From an uncultured Lachnospiraceae bacterium (GTDB lineage: Bacteria; Bacillota; Clostridia; Lachnospirales; Lachnospiraceae), in the NCBI GenBank assembly GCA_947177925.1, contig CAMWWJ010000247.1, positions 1-5,048 of the forward strand: a stretch of 5,048 nucleotides of DNA, in the 5' to 3' direction. Below are positions 1 through 5,048 of this stretch, piece after piece. Every line of letters starts with the position of its first letter. Position 1 is the first letter of the stretch. The position numbers were made by a program, and so were the translations under genes. The notes under the pieces were generated by a model that was not told the origin of the DNA, ran no database searches, and was given only the letters and a program-made list of their open reading frames with translations.

Positions 1-588
1 GGAAAAGGCGTTCCTTGTCTGGTAGCAGTTCATCAGGATGCCACAGGAAAAGCTCAGGATATGGCTTTGGCATATGCCCTTGCAATCGGCGGCGCAAGAG
101 CCGGTGTTTTGGAAACTACTTTTAGAACAGAAACAGAAACAGACTTATTTGGTGAGCAGGCAGTTCTTTGCGGCGGTGTATGTGCATTGATGCAGGCAGG
201 CTATGAAACATTGGTAGAAGCAGGTTATGATCCAAGAAATGCCTACTTTGAATGTATCCATGAGATGAAGCTGATTGTAGATTTGATTTACCAGTCAGGC
301 TTTGCCGGAATGAGATATTCCATTTCCAATACAGCAGAATATGGCGATTATATTACCGGACCTAAGATCATCACCGAAGAAACAAAGAAGACCATGAAGA
401 AGATCCTGTCCGATATTCAGGATGGTACTTTTGCAAAGGATTTCTTACTGGATATGTCTCCGGCAGGCGGACAGGCTCACTTTAGGGCAATGAGGAACTT
501 GGCGGCAGAGCATCCTTCAGAAATCGTAGGAGAAGAAATCCGTAAGCTTTATAGCTGGAACGGAGAGGATAAGCTGATTAACAATTAA
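1..588 (+). CDS. ilvC: Ketol-acid reductoisomerase, class I (5'-truncated by the window edge)
   Basis: This enzyme does the second common step of valine, leucine and isoleucine synthesis: Mg2+-dependent alkyl migration and NADPH reduction of acetolactate or acetohydroxybutyrate, in the cytoplasm. The frame is open from base 1 and ends in TAA at 586-588, leaving 195 residues. They cover the end of the Rossmann domain and the whole knotted helical C-terminal domain. The family's metal and substrate ligands are visible in window numbering: D48 and E52 (TETDLFGEQ), E84 and E88 (YFECIHEMK), and S109 (MRYSISNTAEYGD). Their spacing matches the family positions D190, E194, E226, E230 and S251, so about 142 N-terminal residues lie upstream, including the NADPH-binding glycine loop. 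The inferred full length of about 337 aa fits the short class I form. A terminator follows closely, so this is the last gene of its transcript. No defect is seen, and the identification is very secure. Confidence 0.97.
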   Translation, partial: GKGVPCLVAVHQDATGKAQDMALAYALAIGGARAGVLETTFRTETETDLFGEQAVLCGGVCALMQAGYETLVEAGYDPRNAYFECIHEMKLIVDLIYQSGFAGMRYSISNTAEYGDYITGPKIITEETKKTMKKILSDIQDGTFAKDFLLDMSPAGGQAHFRAMRNLAAEHPSEIVGEEIRKLYSWNGEDKLINN

Positions 589-617
589 TAGGATTGATAC
601 ATATTAGATCATTCTAT

Positions 618-656
618 AAAAGCTGTGGCATTATATGATTGTGCCACAGCTTTTTT
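618..656 (+). terminator. Rho-independent terminator after ilvC
   Basis: A perfect 13-bp stem pairs 618-630 with 642-654 around an 11-nt loop. The 3' arm runs into six T residues at 651-656. It begins 30 nt after the ilvC stop and closes that transcript before the chemoreceptor promoters. Confidence 0.93.
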
Positions 657-741
657 GTGCAAATTGCCAATTTGTTTTGTTTGTAAAAACAGATGATTGT
701 GTAAAATAAATGTAAGAATAAAAAAATCCAATTAGTGATTG

Positions 742-770
742 TTGAAAATTAATAAATAGTATTGTATAAT
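742..770 (+). promoter_or_regulatory. Sigma-A promoter upstream of the chemoreceptor gene
   Basis: The -35 TTGAAA (742-747) and a perfect -10 TATAAT (765-770) are 17 nt apart, in very AT-rich DNA with A-tracts just upstream that could act as an UP element. Transcription would start near 777, giving a leader of about 70 nt before the ATG at 849. It stands beyond the ilvC terminator, so the chemoreceptor is its own transcription unit. Confidence 0.8.
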
Positions 771-782
771 AAATATGATTTG

Positions 783-809
783 TAGATTTGGGCTTTGGAA
801 AGCTGATAA
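783..809 (+). promoter_or_regulatory. Candidate sigma-28 (SigD/FliA-type) promoter for the chemoreceptor gene
   Basis: TAGA (783-786), a 15-nt spacer and GCTGATAA (802-809) match the motility sigma-factor consensus TAAA-N15-GCCGATAA at 3 of 4 and 7 of 8 positions with the exact spacing. The start would lie near 816-820, about 30 nt before the ATG at 849. The match is by eye. The gene it precedes is a chemoreceptor, a typical member of this regulon, which supports the call. Confidence 0.6.
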
Positions 810-835
810 GTCTATGAGTTAATTTTTTACAAGAT

Positions 836-842
836 GGAGAGG
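836..842 (+). promoter_or_regulatory. Ribosome binding site that fixes the chemoreceptor start
   Basis: GGAGAGG lies 6 nt before the ATG at 849. A longer reading from the ATG at 834 would place this site inside the coding region and leave only AT-rich sequence without a Shine-Dalgarno upstream. The start at 849 is therefore preferred. Confidence 0.85.
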
Positions 843-848
843 ATTTTC

Positions 849-2396
849 ATGGAAAATGAAAAGATGAGTGTAATTGAGGAATATTATGTAAAGACAAGCA
901 GGCTGGTAGTCATTGTGGTCATGTTGAGTATTGCAGTTGGTTCTGTTGTGTTTCCATGCTTGAAATTTCTGGGCTGTTTTGAAAGTATGAAATGGTTCCA
1001 TGCTTTTATTTTCTTTGCATGTATCGCTTTGCCGGAAGAAATTATATTGTTTCTACAGTATCGCACGATTGTAGATAAAGAAACCGGCAGATTGAATTAT
1101 AAAAGCTACGGCAGAGTCAAGTTATTAGTTGCCATTGCAATATTTGTAAATTATTTTGGTTTTAGTATTTTGCTTCCTACCGGAGAATTCTGGTATGTTG
1201 CCTATTATTTTGTGATTCTTGCCTCATTTTTTCTGGATTTTAAGCTTAGCATATTTATCATAGGCGGACTGAGCGTTTCCACCATAGCAGCCTGGTTTAT
1301 CAGACCGGAGTATAATATGCCGGATAAATCTATTATGCTTCAGGAAATACTGATGCGTATTGTTGTGATTTTTTTAACGATGTTGGGATTTTTATTATTA
1401 AATTATTTTGTTTCCTTCTTTTTGGTAAATGCCAAGAAAGATGAAGTGGAAAAGAACAACAACCGGGTTGCACAGGTACTAAATAAGGTAACAGAATTGA
1501 CGAAATCCCTGGGAGATGCCAGTCAGGCGTTGCTTGCCACTGCTGAAAATGAAAGCGCTTCCACGGAAGAGTTATCTGCAATTAGTGAAAACTTACTACA
1601 TAGTAATAGCGCCATGCTGGAAAAATCAAAGGAAAGCAGTGAGAATCTTACTGATTTAGAGCAGGTTGGTAATGATATGGCAGAGAAGATGCAGCTTGCC
1701 GATCAGATTTCCAAGGATCTTTCTGAAATTTCGGCTTCTAATGAAAATGCCCTGAATCATTTGTTGAGCATTAGTGAAACAGTGGATGAGTCCACTAAGA
1801 AAACAATGGAAGTAACCGAAAAGCTTTTAATGGAAACAGAAGAAATCGGACAAACTTTGAATATCATAAATGAAATTGCAGAATCCACAAATCTGCTTGC
1901 ACTAAATGCTTCTATTGAAGCAGCAAGAGCAGGAGAAGCAGGAAGAGGATTTGCAGTAGTGGCACAGGAAGTAGGAAATCTGGCAAATAATACGAGGGAA
2001 TCTCTATTAAGGGTTGATGAAGTGGTAAACAGAGTCCAGTCTGGAACTTCTGAAGTTGCGGAATTTATGAATGAAAATGCGAAACAGATGATGAATCAGA
2101 ACAAGGTGCTGTCGGAAACGGTAAAAGGAATTCGTAACATGCTGGAATTGCTGAAAAGATCCACAGAGGCCATAGCTTCTGTAGATTCCCTGCAAAAGCA
2201 GCAGGGCAATGTGATTTTAAAGACTGTAGCAGTAAATGAAGATATTGTAGAAAGAATTCATAGTGAGAATGAAGAGTTTAGCAATATTACCCAGATGGTT
2301 CAAAGTAATACAAAAGAAATCGGAACATTGACTCAGCAGGTGGATGAATTGAATTCCATGATATTGGAGTTGGAAGCGCTTTTGGAAGCTGAATGA
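849..2396 (+). CDS. Methyl-accepting chemotaxis protein with a multi-span membrane sensor region
   Basis: A 515-aa chemoreceptor that should signal through CheW and CheA to the flagellar motor. Residues 1-16 are cytoplasmic. About six hydrophobic segments follow (roughly 18-38, 49-70, 90-109, 113-130, 131-151, 168-193) with only short loops, so there is no periplasmic ligand domain and sensing is probably within the membrane. From about 200 to 515 the protein is one long coiled-coil signalling hairpin. Its tip is unmistakable at 341-375, with STNLLALNASIEAARAGE followed by GRGFAVVAQEV. A likely methylation site is E240/E241 in SASTEELSA. The stretch between the last membrane segment and the methylation helix (about 45 residues) is too short for a normal HAMP domain. 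The usual Arg after the tip (EVR) is Gly376 here. No C-terminal NWETF-like CheR tether is present. The ligand is unknown. The start was chosen from the GGAGAGG site. Family assignment is secure. Confidence 0.96.
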   Translation: MENEKMSVIEEYYVKTSRLVVIVVMLSIAVGSVVFPCLKFLGCFESMKWFHAFIFFACIALPEEIILFLQYRTIVDKETGRLNYKSYGRVKLLVAIAIFVNYFGFSILLPTGEFWYVAYYFVILASFFLDFKLSIFIIGGLSVSTIAAWFIRPEYNMPDKSIMLQEILMRIVVIFLTMLGFLLLNYFVSFFLVNAKKDEVEKNNNRVAQVLNKVTELTKSLGDASQALLATAENESASTEELSAISENLLHSNSAMLEKSKESSENLTDLEQVGNDMAEKMQLADQISKDLSEISASNENALNHLLSISETVDESTKKTMEVTEKLLMETEEIGQTLNIINEIAESTNLLALNASIEAARAGEAGRGFAVVAQEVGNLANNTRESLLRVDEVVNRVQSGTSEVAEFMNENAKQMMNQNKVLSETVKGIRNMLELLKRSTEAIASVDSLQKQQGNVILKTVAVNEDIVERIHSENEEFSNITQMVQSNTKEIGTLTQQVDELNSMILELEALLEAE

Positions 2397-2403
2397 TTTT
2401 TTG

Positions 2404-2432
2404 TTGACGTATCCCCGTTTTTTTGCTATAGT
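2404..2432 (+). promoter_or_regulatory. Sigma-A promoter of the DUF1189-like gene, overlapping the terminator hairpin
   Basis: TTGACG (2404-2409) and TATAGT (2427-2432) are exactly 17 nt apart, each one mismatch from the sigma-A consensus. The -10 falls at the end of the left arm of the chemoreceptor terminator. Transcription from about 2439-2440 would leave a leader of roughly 31 nt before the ATG at 2471. That leader contains only the right arm of the hairpin, so the hairpin could not form in this RNA. Confidence 0.7.
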
Positions 2433-2465
2433 TATAAAGATTATAGCAAAAAAACGGGGGTTTTT
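2411..2465 (+). terminator. Rho-independent terminator after the chemoreceptor gene
   Basis: A perfect 18-bp stem pairs 2413-2430 with 2442-2459. It extends to about 20 bp with a G-T and an A-T pair, and has an 11-nt loop that can close further. The stem is GC-rich at the base (CCCC/GGGG) with an A7/T7 block in the middle. T5-A-T4 follows at 2461-2470 and runs straight into the next start codon. It lies 14 nt after the chemoreceptor stop. Confidence 0.92.
2456..2460 (+). promoter_or_regulatory. Possible ribosome binding site inside the terminator stem
   Basis: GGGGG lies 10 nt before the ATG at 2471 and can pair with the CCUCC of 16S rRNA using one G-U pair. It is the only purine-rich site near this start. 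Four of its five bases form the base of the terminator stem, so it would be hidden in read-through RNA and free in RNA started at the overlapping promoter. The spacing is slightly long, so the call is tentative. Confidence 0.45.
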
Positions 2466-2470
2466 ATTTT

Positions 2471-3886
2471 ATGAAAAAAGAAAAGATAGGTATTTTTCAA
2501 CAGTTGTGGATTACATTTTTCAGACCGGATCAATATGGAAGGCTTACTTCCAGCGGTACAGGCCGCATGATTGGATTTGTATTTTTATTTTCGTTTCTTT
2601 ATGCAATTGTCTGGCTAGGTTCATTGCTGGTAACATTAGACACGAATGGCATTAAACAGGCCATAAGGAAGGAAGTTCCAGAGTTTTATTTGGAAAATGG
2701 AGAACTTCATTTGGAAGAACCTTATAATTTAGTTGCCTCCAATCAATTTATTTGTGCGGATTCAAAGATTGAACGGTTTGAATTAAGCGATTTGGAATAT
2801 ATAAGGAACAATGCCCATTATGAGGGAATTCTCTTAGTCAGTAAGAAAAATCTTCTAATTTATACGAAAAAGGACGGGAAGTATCAGCAATTGAATTTTT
2901 CGGATTTTAAAGGCGAAAAATATACCAGAGACGGACTCTTGGATATGGGAATATCATTTATAAAAAAAGTTTCTATGATAGCTCCGTTTATTGTATTTCC
3001 GTTCTTGGCAATTGTTCATTTTATAGCAACATTGTTTTTCGCATTGATAGCCATGATTTTTTCTGCTTTGTTTGGGAAAGGTTTGTCAGGGGGACAGGTG
3101 TATCGGATTGGAATTCATGTTTATGCCGTAATTTTAGTGGCAGGTCTGATTTTTGAAGTATATCTGCCAATGATACCGACTTCCATTGCACAATTCGTTT
3201 ATGTTATATTGGGAGCAGCTTACTTATTAGTGGGGGTACTCTCTACAGGCGGTTATGTTTCTGCCCAAAGGCAGGAGATGACTCAAAGAGTAGCGAGTCC
3301 ATACGGTGGTTATGGAGAAGCTTTAGGATATTATGAAGGAAATGTAAACGATGGCGGAGGTTCGTTTACAGGCATGAGCAATAGTGAGAATCAGTTTTAT
3401 AGCGGAAATACATATGGCAATGTTTCGTCAACAGATATGGGAAGTAATACAGGACAGGAGGACAAGAATAGCTATGAGATGGATATGGCATTTTATGGAA
3501 TGAATGTAATAGGCCGTGACGGAACTTTACAGACAGTAAATCCTGTGGAAAATAAATTTGAAAGTAAACCGGAGGAGACAATAAAAGAAACGGCAGAAGC
3601 CAATGAGGAAAGCAATATCAGTCATCATACAGGGCTGGCTGCGAACGTGATATCCTTTGAAAATACGGAGGTAGTTCAGGCATATCCGCCAGTGCCGGAG
3701 CCGGCAAAGGATACAGTTGTGATAAACGGAATGGAATGCCAAAAGTCTGATTTGGATTTAGTGGACAAATATCTGTTGGTAGGATTGAAGGATTCTGCCA
3801 TAGATAATTTGTGTCAGCTTTTGAACTGTACAAAGGAAGCAGCAGAAGAAGTTATAGCAAATTGGAAGCAGTATTATAATGAATAA
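2471..3886 (+). CDS. DUF1189-like membrane protein with a long C-terminal tail
   Basis: A 471-aa membrane protein of unknown function. The N-terminus (FRPDQYGRL, 17-25), a first membrane segment at about 33-54, an outside domain (55-165) containing VPEFYLENGELHLEEP (69-84), and a hydrophobic cluster at about 166-200, 211-230 and 238-257 together resemble the DUF1189 family as I remember it. That is recognition by eye. Segment 166-200 could be one or two helices, so the side of the membrane on which the tail lies is unsettled. Residues about 265-415 are low-complexity, first rich in Gly, Tyr, Asn and Ser (275-330), then in Glu, Asn and Pro. Residues about 419-471 form a compact predicted helical module ending in AAEEVIANWKQYY. 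The family core is usually shorter, roughly 250-270 aa, so the tail is an extension. The gene has its own promoter and terminator and is single-standing. The start is the first ATG in an open frame. The next in-frame ATG (2568) lies at the first membrane segment and lacks a binding site. Confidence 0.85.
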   Translation: MKKEKIGIFQQLWITFFRPDQYGRLTSSGTGRMIGFVFLFSFLYAIVWLGSLLVTLDTNGIKQAIRKEVPEFYLENGELHLEEPYNLVASNQFICADSKIERFELSDLEYIRNNAHYEGILLVSKKNLLIYTKKDGKYQQLNFSDFKGEKYTRDGLLDMGISFIKKVSMIAPFIVFPFLAIVHFIATLFFALIAMIFSALFGKGLSGGQVYRIGIHVYAVILVAGLIFEVYLPMIPTSIAQFVYVILGAAYLLVGVLSTGGYVSAQRQEMTQRVASPYGGYGEALGYYEGNVNDGGGSFTGMSNSENQFYSGNTYGNVSSTDMGSNTGQEDKNSYEMDMAFYGMNVIGRDGTLQTVNPVENKFESKPEETIKETAEANEESNISHHTGLAANVISFENTEVVQAYPPVPEPAKDTVVINGMECQKSDLDLVDKYLLVGLKDSAIDNLCQLLNCTKEAAEEVIANWKQYYNE

Positions 3887-3914
3887 GCATGTGGCGAAGC
3901 AAGGATAATAAGCA

Positions 3915-3944
3915 GGCCCCTGAGACAATTCTCAGGGGCTTTTT
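3915..3944 (+). terminator. Rho-independent terminator after the DUF1189-like gene
   Basis: A 9-bp GC-rich stem pairs 3916-3924 with 3931-3939 around a 6-nt loop, plus a G-T closing pair, followed by T5 at 3940-3944. It lies 29 nt after the stop codon. Read on the minus strand the same stem lies downstream of lysR but is followed by a poor T-tract, so any action in that direction would be weaker. Confidence 0.92.
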
Positions 3945-3945
3945 C

Positions 3946-3969
3946 ACAAAAAATATATGCATTTTTTGT
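3946..3969. repeat. AT-rich inverted repeat in the convergent intergenic region
   Basis: A perfect 9-bp inverted repeat pairs 3946-3954 with 3961-3969 (ACAAAAAAT and its complement) around ATATGC. It lies just past the lysR stop on the minus strand. With one G-C pair in the stem it would be a weak hairpin. It may help end lysR transcription together with the GC-rich stem at 3916-3939, but no clean T-tract follows on that strand. Confidence 0.45.
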
Positions 3970-3974
3970 ATAAC

Positions 3975-4865
3975 CTATTTAGTAAAATAAGAAATAAAAT
4001 GCTTCATGCTGTCCGTTACATGCTCAGAATCTTCGTAGACAAATCCGATTTTTCGTTTAGAAAGAGAATGCTTTAATGGAATTTCCACAAGAGTTCCCTG
4101 TTTCAATTCTTCTTCTACAAAATTTCGGATTACACAGGCAATGCCCAGATCAATTTTGGCAAATTCAATCAGTAAATCCATCGTATCAATTTCAAGGAGA
4201 TTTCCAATCTCGATTTGATTTTTGGAAAGATAGCTGTCTATGAATTTTCTGGACATATTTTCTTTATTGAGCATCATAAAGGCAGCATTTTGAAATAAAT
4301 GGTTTTTATCCGTTCCCTCACGGATTTTCAGATTTTTTAAATAGGTTTTTGTAGCAATAAAAGTATCCTGAATTTCTGCAATGGGAACATAAACAAGATT
4401 TTCCTGATTAGCAGGTATTCCTACCAATCCAATGTCCAATGTGCCCTTTTCAATAGCGGCTATGGTCTCCAAAGAGGACTGGCAGCTAATGCTTACTTTA
4501 ATGTGGGGGTTATCTTTTATGAACTGTTTTAAATAGGGAAGCAGAACATATTTGCAAAGAGTAGTGCTTACTCCTATGGAAAGTGTGGATACTCCCAGAC
4601 CAGCAGCTCTTTTTAGCTGTTGTTCTCCATATTTAATGGAAAGAAATGCTTTTTTTACTTGTTCAAATAAAAGTTCTCCCTCAAAAGTGAGGGTGACGCC
4701 TCTGGAGCTTCTTGTAAACAGCTTTGTGTTCAAGTTCTGCTCCAGCTTGGAAATGGCCTTGCTGATGGCGGGCTGGCTGATGAACAGCTCCTTGGCGGCG
4801 CCGGATATGTTTTTGTGGAGGGATACTGTGTAAAAGATGTAGTAGAGGTGTAGGTTGTTTTCCAT
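3975..4865 (-). CDS. LysR-family transcriptional regulator
   Basis: A 296-aa LysR-type regulator of the usual length. The winged helix-turn-helix spans about residues 4-62, with the family signature from SGAAKELFISQPAISKAISK (21-40) to LEQNLNTKLFTRSSRGVTLT (41-60). A linker helix (63-88) leads to a periplasmic-binding-protein-like effector domain (92-296) that starts at STLSIGV and includes IEKGTLDIGLVG (138-149). The protein should act as a tetramer in the cytoplasm, with a small-molecule co-inducer that cannot be named from sequence. The ATG at 4865 has AAAGGA 9 nt upstream. The gene converges on the DUF1189-like gene. Its usual target, a divergent neighbour, would lie beyond position 5048. 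Composition is odd: about 76% GC at third positions for codons 1-62 and about 16% for codons 63-100, with the break at the end of the DNA-binding domain. The reading frame is intact throughout. Confidence 0.95.
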   Translation of the reverse strand: MENNLHLYYIFYTVSLHKNISGAAKELFISQPAISKAISKLEQNLNTKLFTRSSRGVTLTFEGELLFEQVKKAFLSIKYGEQQLKRAAGLGVSTLSIGVSTTLCKYVLLPYLKQFIKDNPHIKVSISCQSSLETIAAIEKGTLDIGLVGIPANQENLVYVPIAEIQDTFIATKTYLKNLKIREGTDKNHLFQNAAFMMLNKENMSRKFIDSYLSKNQIEIGNLLEIDTMDLLIEFAKIDLGIACVIRNFVEEELKQGTLVEIPLKHSLSKRKIGFVYEDSEHVTDSMKHFISYFTK

Positions 4866-4874
4866 AAAATGTGG

Positions 4875-4880
4875 TCCTTT
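4875..4880 (-). promoter_or_regulatory. Ribosome binding site of lysR
   Basis: On the minus strand AAAGGA lies 9 nt before the ATG at 4865. It supports this start, which also gives the normal LysR N-terminus just before the first helix. Confidence 0.75.
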
Positions 4881-4919
4881 CTTTTTTGGGGGAGTAGGGT
4901 GATGTGGGGACGCGGCAGA

Positions 4920-4940
4920 GGGAGGGCATAGGGCAACGGG
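4920..4940 (+). other. Canonical G-quadruplex motif in the lysR leader
   Basis: Four GGG tracts at 4920-4922, 4924-4926, 4931-4933 and 4938-4940 are separated by loops of 1, 4 and 4 nt, which meets the standard G3+N1-7 rule. Further G-runs lie at 4888-4892, 4897-4899 and 4906-4909. The G-rich strand is the template strand of lysR, so the motif would fold in DNA, or in any RNA read rightward, but not in lysR mRNA. Folding itself is inference. Confidence 0.6.
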
Positions 4941-5002
4941 CGGTGTTTTTGATGGCGCTTTTCCTAAACAGCCTGGGAAGGGGATTGGAGGCCGGTCGGG
5001 TC

Positions 5003-5034
5003 GGCATATAGCGCCGTCCGTGGCGCAATATGCC
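5003..5034. repeat. 32-bp imperfect inverted repeat, GC-rich
   Basis: GGCATAT (5003-5009) pairs with ATATGCC (5028-5034). After one A-A mismatch (5010/5027), GCGCC (5011-5015) pairs with GGCGC (5022-5026) around the 6-nt loop GTCCGT. The heptamer GCCGTCC at 5013-5019 recurs at 5042-5048, the window edge, so the structure may continue outside. It lies about 140-170 bp upstream of the lysR start. It may be an operator, a REP-like repeat, or part of a larger element. Its type cannot be settled from one copy. Confidence 0.6.
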
Positions 5035-5048
5035 TAAAATTGCCGTCC

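Noticed and set aside
657..833. Possible riboswitch or leader RNA before the chemoreceptor
   Set aside because: The stretch is AT-rich and holds only promoter elements and a weak 5-bp hairpin near 791-805. I see no conserved aptamer core, such as a cyclic-di-GMP fold.
834..848. Upstream ATG giving a 520-aa chemoreceptor
   Set aside because: There is no ribosome binding site before 834, while GGAGAGG sits 6 nt before the ATG at 849. The five extra residues would be encoded by the binding site itself.
2401..2655. 84-codon open frame starting in the terminator region before the 471-aa gene
   Set aside because: Its first codons are the terminator hairpin, and it then overlaps the start of the membrane protein in another frame. 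It has no binding site or recognisable domain.
4552..4833. 93-codon open frame on the plus strand inside lysR
   Set aside because: It lies antisense to a well-recognised LysR DNA-binding domain and shows no protein family features. It is a shadow of the lysR codons.
4681..5028. 115-codon open frame on the minus strand overlapping the lysR start
   Set aside because: It runs in another frame through the lysR 5' end and the GC-rich leader. The translation is rich in Pro, Arg and His with no domain, and the frame is open only because of the base composition.
4866..5048. Search for a lysR promoter or a LysR T-N11-A operator box
   Set aside because: No convincing -35/-10 pair was found on the minus strand, and the inverted repeat at 5003-5034 does not have the usual 15-bp T-N11-A form. 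A promoter may still lie beyond the window.
1..5048. CRISPR array, tRNA or rRNA gene, insertion sequence
   Set aside because: No regularly spaced repeats, cloverleaf-like segment, transposase frame or paired terminal inverted repeats were seen on either strand.

Overview
The window looks like a chromosomal segment from a low-GC, motile Firmicute, probably Clostridia of the Lachnospiraceae type. The evidence is AT-rich intergenic DNA, consensus sigma-A promoters, GGAG-type ribosome binding sites, strong U-tract terminators, a short class I IlvC, a multi-membrane-span chemoreceptor and a DUF1189-like membrane protein. The genus is inference only.

Layout. Positions 1-588 hold the 3' part of ilvC (ketol-acid reductoisomerase), closed by a terminator at 618-656. 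An AT-rich gap of about 260 bp follows, with two tandem candidate promoters: sigma-A at 742-770 and sigma-28-like at 783-809. They drive a methyl-accepting chemotaxis protein (849-2396, 515 aa) that has about six membrane segments and no visible ectodomain or HAMP domain. Its terminator hairpin (2411-2465) shares sequence with what looks like the promoter and ribosome binding site of the next gene, a 471-aa membrane protein (2471-3886). That protein has a DUF1189-like core and a long disordered tail ending in a small helical module. A terminator at 3915-3944 separates it from a convergent LysR-family regulator on the minus strand (3975-4865).

The right end (about 4680-5048) differs in composition from the rest. 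The lysR leader is about 57% GC, and the codons for the LysR DNA-binding domain are about 76% GC at third positions. That value drops to about 16% over the next 38 codons, right at the domain boundary. The same GC-rich block contains a canonical G-quadruplex motif and a 32-bp inverted repeat.

The genes appear to be separate transcription units (amino-acid biosynthesis, motility sensing, an unknown membrane function, a regulator) rather than one pathway. I see no CRISPR array, tRNA, rRNA or transposase. The points most worth a second look are the interlocked promoter/terminator between the chemoreceptor and the DUF1189-like gene, the mosaic lysR with its GC-rich leader, and the sigma-28-like promoter.
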